DNA of 57,397 bases from Acidimicrobiales bacterium (lineage in GTDB: Bacteria > Actinomycetota > Acidimicrobiia > Acidimicrobiales > VFJN01), in NCBI GenBank assembly GCA_030681555.1, contig JAUXRW010000004.1, positions 1 to 57,397 on the forward strand, given 5' to 3'. The translations under genes and the position numbers were made by a program. The stretch's first letter is position 1. Each line of letters opens with the position of its first letter. The notes under the pieces were generated by a model. The model was not told the DNA's origin, did no database searches, and saw nothing but the letters and a program-made list of their open reading frames with translations. This document shows, piece after piece, positions 1-7,663 of this stretch.

Positions 1-135
1 TCATGAGACACGCCCGTCAGGTCCTCGACGCTACGAAAACACCGTCACGCCGTGCACTCGATCCTCCATCAGGGCAATAAGTGGCGTCCGCTGCGTTGCC
101 TATCCGGCGGAGGGTGACGCTGCCCCGATCGGCGC

Positions 136-933
136 CTACCGAAGTGCCGCGTCGAACGACGTCCAGGCCGTTGCCCACCATCGTCGGCGCCGGTCGAACC
201 GCTCCATTCCACCGATCTCCGCCCACATCTGGACGAACCCGGGCTCTCCGGCCTCGGCTCGTCGCCGGACGAACTCGCCGCCCCGTGCGATGGACATGTC
301 CAGGGAGTGAAGTACCTCCGATCGGCCCTCGGCGTCGAGTCCATAGGCATCGCACACGAGACGCAAGCGGCCCGGACGATCGGACGGGTGCCATCCCAAC
401 TTGGTCGAGTTGACATCGTCGTCGACCGGGACGCACATCCGAGCGAAGGCGGCCAGATCGAACGTGCGTCGGCCCGGTGCGGCGAAGTCGAAGTCGAGGA
501 GCGCAACAGCATGACCGTCCCGAAAGACCACGTTCTCCAGACAGACGTCGTTGTGGCAGATCACGGGCCCACCTTCAGGGTCGGCCATCTCCGAACTCCA
601 CGTCATGTCGCCCATGGCGACACCGACGGACGCGTCGTGCAGAGCGCGGATGAGCTCCACCATTGACGTCAGGGAATCATCGGTTTGCACCCAGCCCGGA
701 TACGGAGGGATCGCGACATCGCCGGGGATGAAGCGGAGACGTTCACGACCATCGGTCTCCAGTCCCACCGGCACGGGGGCTCCCCGGAAGCCGCTGGCTT
801 CCAGCTCGGACAAGAACTTGAGGATGGAAGCGGAGTGCTCGTTCGCCGGCCTGAGCACATGCGATCCGACACGGACCACGGCGCCCGCGTTGGCGACGCC
901 GCCCTGGAGCACCTCCTCGTCGGGTTCCACCAC
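136..933 (-). CDS. Aminoglycoside phosphotransferase-family kinase (APH/choline-kinase fold)
   Basis: A 265-residue protein of the phosphotransferase enzyme family. The catalytic loop HNDVCLEN (H127, D129, N134) and the metal-binding LLDFDFAAPG (D147, D149) are both intact, so it is probably an active ATP-dependent small-molecule kinase. The N-terminal LQGGVANAGAVVRVG segment corresponds to the nucleotide-binding strands. The substrate cannot be told from sequence: many chromosomal actinobacterial members do not confer resistance. The start is a GTG with no clear Shine-Dalgarno. It stands alone, with the K+ channel gene behind it on the same strand 127 bp away. Nothing links it to resistance cassettes, and I do not infer resistance. 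Confidence 0.8.
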   Translation of the reverse strand: MVEPDEEVLQGGVANAGAVVRVGSHVLRPANEHSASILKFLSELEASGFRGAPVPVGLETDGRERLRFIPGDVAIPPYPGWVQTDDSLTSMVELIRALHDASVGVAMGDMTWSSEMADPEGGPVICHNDVCLENVVFRDGHAVALLDFDFAAPGRRTFDLAAFARMCVPVDDDVNSTKLGWHPSDRPGRLRLVCDAYGLDAEGRSEVLHSLDMSIARGGEFVRRRAEAGEPGFVQMWAEIGGMERFDRRRRWWATAWTSFDAALR

Positions 934-1060
934 GAGAGCCTGTCACGATCTCTCCGAAGAGTTGGCTGGCGCCGTGCCCTCCAAGTGCCGTTAGGTGACG
1001 CGGCATACCTGCCGGACACCACGCGGCATCTCGGGCAAAGTGTGCACGTGAGTCAGGCCG

Positions 1061-1582
1061 CTATTGTTCGCTCTTTGTTGTCAAGAAGTTGGCAACGACG
1101 CTGAGGACCAGGAGACCGAAGAACATCGAGCCGAGCATCTGTGATGCGGTTAAGAGGCGCGCATCGCCAGATCGAGGAGCGATGTCTCCGTAGCCAGTCG
1201 TTGTGAATGTACTGAGCGAGAAATAGACGGCGTCAGAGACAGAGACATGTTCAGAGTACGAGTCAGGGCTCAGAAGTGACATCGCTCGATGCGCCGCTGC
1301 GTACGAGAGAACAAAGACCGCTGCGGTGGTACCAGCGACCACCACGAAATATGGTCCTAACGGTCCTGTTAAGGCCTCGGTCTCGTCCCCCGTGGGAAAC
1401 CTGCCTCTTGCGAACGGCAAAAGAAACTCACAGGCGCCTACGAACCAGAACCAACATAGGCCTACCGGTAACAGGACATTCCATATCGAACTCGGGTCCT
1501 CGACCACGAACAAAAAGAGAAGCATGCTCAAGGCGAAAATACCCTGTAGAAGGGGAAGCGGTCGGCGTTTAAGAAACTTCAC
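1061..1582 (-). CDS. Two-transmembrane potassium channel (Ion_trans_2)
   Basis: A 173-residue membrane protein. The selectivity filter TTTGYGD sits near residue 133 inside a pore helix (DAVYFSLSTFTTTGYGD), followed by a last helix (QMLGSMFFGLLVLSVVANFL). The N-terminal half holds hydrophobic segments around residues 10-27, 32-52 and 75-97. There is no RCK/TrkA domain, so it resembles simple K+ channels of the KcsA/Ion_trans_2 class, working as a tetramer. The start is GTG with a weak ribosome site. Base composition is visibly lower in GC than the flanking genes (runs such as ctctttgttgtcaag), which hints at horizontal acquisition. It lies beside an insertion sequence. Confidence 0.85.
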   Translation of the reverse strand: MKFLKRRPLPLLQGIFALSMLLFLFVVEDPSSIWNVLLPVGLCWFWFVGACEFLLPFARGRFPTGDETEALTGPLGPYFVVVAGTTAAVFVLSYAAAHRAMSLLSPDSYSEHVSVSDAVYFSLSTFTTTGYGDIAPRSGDARLLTASQMLGSMFFGLLVLSVVANFLTTKSEQ

Positions 1583-1711
1583 AGACCAACTTTAGATCAG
1601 CGCGCCGCGTCCTGGGATAAATTCCACATGGTTCGGCTACATCCCGGTTGGGCGGCCTAAGGCGTCGACCTTCACGTGGGCCTTCCTCAACGTGGCGGCT
1701 AGGGGACGTCG

Positions 1712-1719
1712 TCATATCT
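1712..1719. repeat. 8-bp target-site duplication, left copy
   Basis: TCATATCT lies directly outside the left inverted repeat of the insertion sequence and recurs exactly at 3147-3154. ISL3-family elements characteristically duplicate 8 bp of target. An identical pair argues that the element is still at its original insertion site. Confidence 0.85.
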
Positions 1720-1749
1720 GGCTCTACGCGTTTGAGTAGGGAGTCCGGG
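1720..1749. repeat. Left terminal inverted repeat of ISL3 element
   Basis: Begins GGCTCTACGCGTTTGAGTAG and matches the reverse complement of 3117-3146 with about five mismatches over 30 bp. Confidence 0.85.
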
Positions 1750-3033
1750 TTCGGATGCGGGGTGGGCGGGGGCGTTGGGGCCAGGTGATGCCGCCGGCGT
1801 GGAGCAGAACACGGAGGCGATAGTTCTCGAAGGACCGGAACCCGTGGCCGCAGCGCTTCACGGCTTCTTCACGCACAGGTTGAGGCCCTCGGTCGGGCCG
1901 TTCGAAGCGCCGGTGTCGTGGTGGGCGAGGATCTCGGTGCGCCACGAGGCGAGGGGCTTGCCGAGCGAGCGGATCTCGGGAACGTCGTCGTCGGCGCAGC
2001 CGGCGATGGCCTTGTCGATGAGCATCTCTGCGTCGGCACGGTCGTCGGTGAGGTAGATGTCGCGCACGTTCTCCTTCGCGAGCCACGCCCCGAGCAGCTC
2101 ATCGTGGGGGTCACCGACGCGCAGGCCGAGCAGCATCCGGTCATGGCCCCGCTCGTCGAGGCGCTCATGGCCGGCGAGGAGCAGCTTGCGGATCCGATAC
2201 AGCGGGTCGGCCTTGCGGCCGCGGTGGCCGAGCGTCTCGTTCTGGACGCGGCGACGGACCTGATCGACGCAGCGGTTCCCGACCCTCACGACGTGGAAGG
2301 GGTCGGCGACACGGGTGGCGTGATCGAGGTGTGGAGACAGCCCAGCCCGGAACGATTCGGCCAGATCCGTGGCCACGACCTCGACGCTGGCGAGCCACCC
2401 GGGATCGGCGTTGGTGGTCCATCGCCGCAGGTCAGCGGCCGCGTTGCCCTCCACCATGTCGATCACGATCTTCGCTTGGAGGTCGACCAGGCCGGTCGCG
2501 TAGATCGTCGCGTGACGCCGGTTCGCCCGCAGGAACGAGGTCTCATCGACACCGAGATGATGGACACGGCCGACGCGGTCGGGATCGTCGACCAAGGGCG
2601 TGCCGTGCTCGACGACCGCGTTCATCACGGTCCACCAACACACACCCATCTCCTCAGCCACGCTCGACACGGGTCGGGCGTTCTCACCGACCTGCCGGCA
2701 CGCCTCAGCGCCGGCCCGCCGCGTCAGCACGACCTGCGCGTCGACGTGATCGGAGTGCTCGGTCCAGGTCTTCGCCGCGCAGTCCTGGTCCGGGCAACGC
2801 CACCGGCGCTTGCGCCACATCAGCCGCACCGGCCGACCGAAGCACGCGAGATCACGGACCGCGATCAGCATCCGCTCATAAGCGACCGCCCGGCTCCCGC
2901 ACGACCCGCAGCCCGTCACCACCGCGGTCATCTCGACCGTGACGACCAGCTCGTCGGGCCCCTCGAACACCTCGAGCACCCGGAACCCGTCAAGTCCCAA
3001 CAGCATCTCCGCCAGGCCAATACCGTCGTCCAT
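1724..3033 (-). pseudogene. ISL3 transposase with a frameshift near its C-terminus
   Basis: From ATG at 3033 the main frame runs 391 residues with the ISL3 layout. A zinc-ribbon N-terminus (CGSCGSR, then CPDQDC), an HTH region and a DDE domain starting HHLGVDETSF follow in order, with a late acidic motif in GPTEGLNL. The frame hits a stop at 1858 straight after LNLCVKKP. The expected family ending (VKRCGHGFRSFENYRLRVLL) continues in another frame down to 1724, so one base is missing or two are added around 1860. No good slippery heptamer is present, so I favour mutation or assembly error over programmed frameshifting. The missing tail follows the catalytic acidic residue and is conserved, so activity is doubtful. 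Confidence 0.85.
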
Positions 3034-3116
3034 GCAGGGGTCTCCCTCGTCGCCGTGCCTTCGAACAGCAACGACGATGACGGGGCCCCTGCCCCGCGTG
3101 GTGGACCCCCGCGCTA

Positions 3117-3146
3117 CCCGCGCTCCCTACTCAGATGCGAAGAGCC
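3117..3146. repeat. Right terminal inverted repeat of ISL3 element
   Basis: The reverse complement begins GGCTCTTCGCATCTGAGTAG. It pairs with 1720-1749. Confidence 0.85.
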
Positions 3147-3154
3147 TCATATCT
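3147..3154. repeat. 8-bp target-site duplication, right copy
   Basis: TCATATCT, identical to 1712-1719, immediately outside the right inverted repeat. Confidence 0.85.
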
Positions 3155-3253
3155 GCCGACATGCCCTCGCTTGCGACTGGCCGCCTGTTTCACCGGGTTC
3201 CCGCCCCCGCCTCCTACTGTTCCCCGGCGAGGGTGACCGCGTCGGGAGGTCTC

Positions 3254-3838
3254 GTGGGATCAGATCATCCAACCGAGTCGGAGCTGAGACAGGGCGGGTT
3301 CGAGCCGGTTCTCGTCGAGAACGATCGATACGACGGCCCCCGCTCCGGAATCGCCCTGGTCGGCGGCGAGGTTCACTACTTCCACAATGGCGATGGTCGA
3401 GATGTTGACGACTGCGAGTACCTGGTTTGGCCCGCAGATCCGGAGGCAGCGCGCATGGAGGTAGAGCGCTGGCAGATCTTCGTGGCGTTTGACGCTCGCC
3501 GGGAGGCGGGCGAGGTCGGCGACGAGGGCCACCCGGGCCATGGCGGGGTCAATGCTCGCTATGACGCGCTCTCGGATCTGTTAGGGCCGAGGCGGGTGCC
3601 TCCCTCAGACGCACGGCGGATGCATGCGGAGTGGCGCTGGCTAGATCGTGATTACTACATAGCCGAAGGCCCCCCGTACATGGCGGAGGCCGCTCAGTCG
3701 ATACATCCAGCGCCGTTGATGAGCGCTCACGAGCCTGGCAGCGATCGGACCTGTCGCGCCAACCTCACAGGAGGCAGCGAACCGTTCACTCGGCGGGCAC
3801 CGGGGGTTCACCCGTCCGTGGGCACGCTGTGGCGGTGA
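3254..3838 (+). CDS. Conserved-looking hypothetical protein
   Basis: I do not recognise the family. The GTG at 3254 is preceded by GGGAGGT, a good ribosome site with short spacing, and gives 194 residues. The frame is open upstream into the IS, but that stretch looks non-coding. The protein is soluble, acidic and rich in aromatic and histidine residues (EVHYFHNGDGRDVDDCEY, EVERWQIFVAFDARREAG, GHGGVNARYDALSDL, EWRWLDRDYY). No signal peptide or membrane helix is seen. Its stop overlaps the GTG of the next gene (GTGA at 3835-3838), which suggests translational coupling to the histidine phosphatase. The IS end lies only about 100 bp upstream and may have replaced or displaced its promoter. Confidence 0.6.
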   Translation: MGSDHPTESELRQGGFEPVLVENDRYDGPRSGIALVGGEVHYFHNGDGRDVDDCEYLVWPADPEAARMEVERWQIFVAFDARREAGEVGDEGHPGHGGVNARYDALSDLLGPRRVPPSDARRMHAEWRWLDRDYYIAEGPPYMAEAAQSIHPAPLMSAHEPGSDRTCRANLTGGSEPFTRRAPGVHPSVGTLWR

Positions 3839-4341
3839 CCCTCTGGATCGTCCGTCACGCCTGTGCAGGGCATCGCAGTGCCTGGGAGGGGCCCGACGAG
3901 GAGCGGCCCCTCGACGTTGCGGGGGTACAGCAGGCCCGGGCCCTCGCCACCCTGCTGGCTGCGCACGACCTCGATCGGCTCGTGTCGAGCCCGCACAAGC
4001 GCTGCGTCGACACGCTGGCGCCCCTCGCCGAGGCCACGGAGCTCCCGCTGGCGGTCGACGGCGCCCTCCGCCCGGGCGACGCCGCCGTAGGCGTCCTCGG
4101 CGACCTCCTCCACGACCCCGGGAGCGACGGGAGCGTCGTGTGCACCCACGGAGAGGTGATGGCCGCGCTGCTGCCCGCGCTGCGGGCCGGCTCGATCCGG
4201 GTGGTCGATGATCGATCCGACGACGCGCTGCTGCTGAAGGGAGCGGCCTGGCGCATCGACCGGAGCGCCCACCCTTGGCTGCTCGAGCTGATCGCCCCGA
4301 TCCCGCGGGACCCCTGCCCCGCGCACGCCGAGGCCGACTGA
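3835..4341 (+). CDS. Histidine phosphatase, SixA / MutT1 C-domain type
   Basis: A branch-1 histidine phosphatase of about 168 residues. The catalytic RH motif is in IVRHACAGHR, with conserved RPLDVAGVQQA, SSPHKRCVDT and the second histidine in VVCTHGEVMA. The arrangement RHA.AG...W.GPDEERPL resembles the phosphatase half of mycobacterial MutT1 (NUDIX plus histidine phosphatase). Here the NUDIX gene is separate, at 7664. I chose the GTG at 3835 because it overlaps the preceding stop as GTGA; GTG 3829 is an in-frame alternative. Likely role: removing phosphate from phosphohistidine or from nucleotide products. The substrate is inferred. Confidence 0.8.
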   Translation: MTLWIVRHACAGHRSAWEGPDEERPLDVAGVQQARALATLLAAHDLDRLVSSPHKRCVDTLAPLAEATELPLAVDGALRPGDAAVGVLGDLLHDPGSDGSVVCTHGEVMAALLPALRAGSIRVVDDRSDDALLLKGAAWRIDRSAHPWLLELIAPIPRDPCPAHAEAD

Positions 4342-4393
4342 GCCGGCCGGGCGATGGCACCGGCCCGCAGGCGGCGCCATCGCCGGAGCCCCG

Positions 4394-4450
4394 CTACTTC
4401 TTCTTGTCCTTCTTCTTACTGTCCTTCTTCTTGTCCTTCTTCTTGCTCAC
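4394..4450 (-). CDS. Tiny lysine/aspartate-rich peptide (18 aa)
   Basis: A GTG at 4450 sits directly behind GGAGGTGAC, a near-perfect ribosome site. It opens an 18-codon frame made almost wholly of a repeated Lys-Lys-Lys-Asp unit (VS then KKKD, KKKD, SKKKD, KKK, stop TAG at 4394). Codons are nearly all AAG and GAC. The peptide would be strongly basic and disordered, a possible nucleic-acid or polyphosphate binder, but that is inference. It is convergent with the histidine phosphatase and divergent from the HTH gene at 4559. A simple-sequence tract could mimic a gene; the strong ribosome site is the main argument for it. Confidence 0.45.
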   Translation of the reverse strand: MSKKKDKKKDSKKKDKKK

Positions 4451-4489
4451 GTCACCTCCAGGTGGTGCTCGTCTCCCGCATCCGCCAAC

Positions 4490-4546
4490 GTCAAGGGTCC
4501 GTTGACAGGTCGCGTCAACCTAGCATTGACGCCCAGAGCGTCAATG
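4490..4546. promoter_or_regulatory. Phased array of five alternating TTGAC/GTCAA half-sites (putative operator)
   Basis: Half-sites alternate in orientation: GTCAA 4490, TTGAC 4502, GTCAA 4514, TTGAC 4526, GTCAA 4540, at spacings of 12, 12, 12 and 14 bp. The last pair forms a perfect 9-bp inverted repeat, CATTGACGC and GCGTCAATG, separated by five bases (4524-4546). It ends 12 bp before the ATG of the small HTH gene. TTGACA at 4502 could double as a -35 element. Autoregulation by the HTH protein is the simplest reading but is inferred. Confidence 0.6.
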
Positions 4547-4558
4547 TACGGTGGGTGA

Positions 4559-4804
4559 ATGATCGGTGGCGCCAATGTCAAGCGCATCACGCGGGCTCTC
4601 GCGGACCTGCAGCGGGCGAAGACCGCCGTGAAGCGCCTGGATGCCGCCCGGCGCGCTCGCGAGGCGGCGGACGACCTTGAGCAGGCCCATGTGGCGGCGG
4701 CCCGGGCCGCTGGCCTGACCTGGGCGCAGATCGGCGAGGTCTACGGGCTCACGAAGCAGGGGGCACAGCAGCGGTTCCGGGGCGAGCGCACGATCACGGG
4801 GTGA
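4559..4804 (+). CDS. Small helix-turn-helix DNA-binding protein
   Basis: An 81-residue basic protein with a long charged N-terminal helix (residues 9-50, rich in Arg, Ala and Glu). A C-terminal helix-turn-helix follows (LTWAQIGEVYGLTKQGAQQRFR, about residues 53-74), resembling the sigma-70 region 4-like or homeodomain-like HTH of short actinobacterial regulators. No ligand domain is present. The ATG follows GGTGGG. The upstream half-site array (4490-4546) suggests autoregulation. It ends 7 bp from the convergent ParA gene. The role is unknown. Confidence 0.7.
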   Translation: MIGGANVKRITRALADLQRAKTAVKRLDAARRAREAADDLEQAHVAAARAAGLTWAQIGEVYGLTKQGAQQRFRGERTITG

Positions 4805-4811
4805 GCGGCCG

Positions 4812-5558
4812 TCACGCCGGCCACAGCACGGCGGCCACCTCGCCCCACGCCGCTCGGTAGCGCTGCGTCGCCGCCGACGTCGGCGCGAACACCCCGACGG
4901 GGGCCCGCTGCTCCCCCATCCGCTCCACGGCCGCGGCCGAGGGGATCGCCGTCGGGAGGAGCTGGGGCCAGGTGCGCCGCAGATCCTCGGTGAGATCACG
5001 GTGCAGCTTCCGCCGCTGGTCGACCATCGAGAGGAGCGGGAGCACGCCCACCGGGAGCTGCTCGTCGCGGAGGAACGTCGTGAGCTGGGCGAGGGTGCGG
5101 CTGGCCAGCGTCGCCGGCACGACGGGGACGAGCAGGTGGTCCGCCGCGCCGAAGACGCTCTCGCTGGCCAGCGAGATGCTCGGCGGGCAGTCCAGCAGGA
5201 CGAGGTCGTAGCTCCGCTCCACCGGCTCGAGCAGCCTGGCCAGGCGCTCCGTGGGGCGCTTCGTCCGCTCCAGGTGGACATCGAGGTGGCGCAGGGAGAA
5301 GTCGGCCGGCACGACGTGCACGGGCGAGAGATCCGAGCCGCGGATGTGGGCAGCGAGCTCGCCATCGGCGCCCACCAGGCGCTTGCTGCCCCCGCGCACC
5401 TTCGGCTTCACGCGGAAGAGGTAGGTGGCGGCGCCTTGGGGGTCGAGGTCCCAGACCAGCACGCGGGCGCCGGTGCGGGCGGCCTCGAACGCCAGGTTGA
5501 CGGCGGTGCTCGTCTTCCCGACCCCGCCCTTGATGCTGTAGGTGGCGACGACCTTCAT
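4812..5558 (-). CDS. Orphan ParA/MinD-type ATPase
   Basis: 248 residues. It has the deviant Walker A KGGVGKTS (residues 10-17), the switch region DLDPQGAATYLF and Walker B DLVLLDCPPSI, so it is a ParA-superfamily ATPase expected to dimerise on nucleoid DNA. It is shorter than chromosomal ParA and lacks an N-terminal HTH, resembling cargo-positioning ParAs (McdA, PpfA type). No ParB gene or parS-like cluster is visible. The ATG at 5558 overlaps the stop of the CYTH-CHAD gene (ATGA), so the two are translationally coupled. The obvious inference is that the CHAD protein, or the polyphosphate it binds, is the cargo. Confidence 0.85.
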   Translation of the reverse strand: MKVVATYSIKGGVGKTSTAVNLAFEAARTGARVLVWDLDPQGAATYLFRVKPKVRGGSKRLVGADGELAAHIRGSDLSPVHVVPADFSLRHLDVHLERTKRPTERLARLLEPVERSYDLVLLDCPPSISLASESVFGAADHLLVPVVPATLASRTLAQLTTFLRDEQLPVGVLPLLSMVDQRRKLHRDLTEDLRRTWPQLLPTAIPSAAAVERMGEQRAPVGVFAPTSAATQRYRAAWGEVAAVLWPA

Positions 5559-7099
5559 CGCTGGGCCAGCGGGGCGAGGAGGTCGTCGAGCGCACGGCGG
5601 TTGGGCTTGGTGTCGTAGGCGGCGAACCGGTCGGCGAACGCCGCCCGCTCCGAGCTGCGGCGGCGATCCAGCTGCTCGCCGAGCCGGCCGATCGCCAGGA
5701 GCACGTCCGTGTCGACGCCCGGCGCATCGCGGAGGTCGTGGGCGAGCGTGCGCAGCTGCGCCATCTGCACCTCGGCGTCCTGGTGCTCGCCGAGGTTGTC
5801 CTGCAGCGCCTTGAGCTGGCCGACGAAGGCCTTCCGCCCCTTGGTCGGCAGCAGGCCCCCGAAGCACTCCAGCAGGTAGCGCAGCTTCTTGGCGTCCTTC
5901 CGCAGGTCGTGCAGCCGTTCGGGGTGCGAGGCCGGGGTGATGGCCCGCCCGTCCCGCAGCACCTTCCGCTGGGCACGGGCGATGCGGGCCGCCACGACGG
6001 GGCCGATCGGCGCGGGCTGCTCGGCGACGACGTCGAGATCGGTCAGCCAGGAGCGCCACGCCTCGAAGGCGGCTGCGGTGGTCGCGCTCCGCAGTGAGCG
6101 GGCCAGCTCGGCCTTGGCCGCCACCCGGCGCCGCTCGAGCTCCTCACGCACGGCCTCCAGCGCCGTGATGTCGGCGTCGCTCAGCCCGGCGACCTGCTCC
6201 GCCCACCCGAGGACGTACACGTCGAGGTCGCGCGGTGGGCCCGTCACCTGCCCGATCTCGGAGAACACCTCCCGGAAGTGCTGGCGGGTGTCGTCGGGGA
6301 GGACGTTGCGACCCTCGGCCAGCACCGAGCGGGTGCGGCGCACTGCGACTCGCAGCTCGTGGAGGAACTCGGGGTCGGTGTCGTCCACGGTGCCCGGCAG
6401 GTTCTGCTCGATCGTCTCGTACAGGTTCAGCAGCACCCGACGGAACGAGGCGAGCGCGTCGTCGGCGGCGTCCATCGGCACCGTCGGCGAGCTCGACCGC
6501 CCGCCCAGGGGACGGCCGGTCAGCTCGGCCAGGCTGGAGGAGAGGTCGCCTCGGGCGGGCGTGAGCCCGAGCATCGCGAGCCTCGTGCCGAGGAGCTCGA
6601 CGACGTCCTCGTGGCCCACGACAGCGTGGACCTCGGCCGCCCACGCCGGCACGTGCGCCCCGATGGCGCCGTCCACCTCCAGCCGCTCGTGGACCTCCAC
6701 CGATGCAACGGCCTTGCCGCGACGGTCCAGCCGCCGGAGGACGCGGCGTTGCGAGCTGATCTCCAGCAGGGGCAGCAGGGCCCGCTCCTTGGTGACCTCG
6801 GCGATCCGCTGGCGCAACGGCCCGGCCGGCACATCGGCGGGCCAGACGGGGGCGACGTCTGCGACGGCGTGGGCCGGGGGCGAGCCGTCGCCAGACCAGA
6901 GCACGAGCGCCCGCCCCCCGTCGTCGTGCAGCTCGAGGCGCAGGCCGGCTGCGTGCAGGCGGCCGTCGAAGGTGTCGAGCACCGAACGGGAGTGCGGGCC
7001 GGCGTCGGCTCCCTCGAAGCCCATCGTCGAGAGCGCGTCGACGACGGCGGTGACCGAGCCGTCAGTGCCGGTGAACGTGGTGGGCCTGCGGACGGACAC
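5555..7099 (-). CDS. CYTH-CHAD domain protein (polyphosphate-associated)
   Basis: 514 residues. The N-terminal half (about 1-200) is a divergent CYTH triphosphate-tunnel domain with no clear EXEXK motif at its start, so it may be catalytically weak. The C-terminal half (about 215-514) is a CHAD domain with characteristic basic helices (HELRVAVRRTRSVL, HDLRKDAKKLRYLLE, LKALQDNLGEHQDAEV). CHAD proteins are known to bind polyphosphate granules. The start is set at GTG 7099, with GGAAGG five bases upstream. A longer open frame overlaps the divergent gene and is unlikely to be coding. It is coupled to ParA by ATGA. Confidence 0.85.
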   Translation of the reverse strand: MSVRRPTTFTGTDGSVTAVVDALSTMGFEGADAGPHSRSVLDTFDGRLHAAGLRLELHDDGGRALVLWSGDGSPPAHAVADVAPVWPADVPAGPLRQRIAEVTKERALLPLLEISSQRRVLRRLDRRGKAVASVEVHERLEVDGAIGAHVPAWAAEVHAVVGHEDVVELLGTRLAMLGLTPARGDLSSSLAELTGRPLGGRSSSPTVPMDAADDALASFRRVLLNLYETIEQNLPGTVDDTDPEFLHELRVAVRRTRSVLAEGRNVLPDDTRQHFREVFSEIGQVTGPPRDLDVYVLGWAEQVAGLSDADITALEAVREELERRRVAAKAELARSLRSATTAAAFEAWRSWLTDLDVVAEQPAPIGPVVAARIARAQRKVLRDGRAITPASHPERLHDLRKDAKKLRYLLECFGGLLPTKGRKAFVGQLKALQDNLGEHQDAEVQMAQLRTLAHDLRDAPGVDTDVLLAIGRLGEQLDRRRSSERAAFADRFAAYDTKPNRRALDDLLAPLAQR

Positions 7100-7121
7100 G
7101 TCGGCCTTCCATGATGGGTCG

Positions 7122-7586
7122 ATGGCTGCAGAGATCGAGCGGAAGTTCCTGGTGGTGGAGCCTCCCCCGCTGCCCGCCCGAGGGGGCGACAGGATCCGGC
7201 AAGGGTACGTGGCCCTCGACGGCGCTACCGAGGTGCGGATCCGCCGGGGGCACCGAGGCGCAACCCTGACCGTCAAAACGGGTTCGGGCCTCGCGCGCAC
7301 CGAGGTCGAGGTCCCGCTCGACGAGCAGCCCGCCGGTGAGCTGTGGGAGCTGACCGGGGGACGGCGGGTCGAGAAGACCCGTCACCGGATCTCGCTGCCC
7401 GACGGGCTCACCGCGGAGCTCGACGTCTACGAGGGTGCGCTGGCGGGCCTCCGCACCGTGGAGGTGGAGTTCGTCGACGAGGCGGCGGCCGGCCGGTTCG
7501 TCGCGCCGGCGTGGTTCGGCGAGGAGCTGACAGGGCACGAGGGGTGGTCTAACGCAGCGCTCGCCCTCCATGGGCTCCCGCGCTGA
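7122..7586 (+). CDS. Stand-alone CYTH (triphosphate tunnel) protein
   Basis: 154 residues starting MAAEIERKFLV, so the CYTH signature EXEXK is present as EIERK at residues 4-8. It continues with the expected strands (RIRQGYVAL, EVRIRRGHRGATLTVKTG, ELDVYEGALAGLRTVEVEF). The family includes inorganic triphosphatases and thiamine triphosphatases; a tripolyphosphatase role fits the polyphosphate neighbourhood but is inferred. Its ATG lies only 22 bp from the GTG of the divergent CYTH-CHAD gene, so promoters of one or both must sit inside the other's coding region. Confidence 0.85.
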   Translation: MAAEIERKFLVVEPPPLPARGGDRIRQGYVALDGATEVRIRRGHRGATLTVKTGSGLARTEVEVPLDEQPAGELWELTGGRRVEKTRHRISLPDGLTAELDVYEGALAGLRTVEVEFVDEAAAGRFVAPAWFGEELTGHEGWSNAALALHGLPR

Positions 7587-7663
7587 CGGATTCACCTCCA
7601 GTCCACCTCCCGGCCACGTCGATGCCGCTGTGGCCGGGCCCGCAGTTCGTAGGGTTGGTCACG

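Larger units (their letters stand above)
1720..3146 (-). mobile_element. ISL3-family insertion sequence, 1427 bp
   Basis: The element is defined by imperfect 30-bp terminal inverted repeats (1720-1749 and 3117-3146, about 25 of 30 positions identical, both beginning GGCTCT and sharing TGAGTAGGGAG). It is flanked by an 8-bp direct repeat TCATATCT. It carries one transposase gene on the minus strand. The ends, size and duplication length all match the ISL3 family. It inserted upstream of the gene starting at 3254; sequence left of the element (1583-1711) shows no coding continuation of that gene, so it probably did not split a reading frame. Confidence 0.9.

Noticed and set aside
136-933. Antibiotic-resistance gene call
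   Set aside because: The kinase fold is clear, but the substrate is not, and there is no resistance context.
1855-1870. Programmed -1 frameshift in the ISL3 transposase
   Set aside because: No slippery heptamer or downstream structure, and ISL3 elements usually have a single frame.
1918-3408. 496-codon plus-strand frame across the IS
   Set aside because: Antisense to the transposase and crosses the IS boundary.
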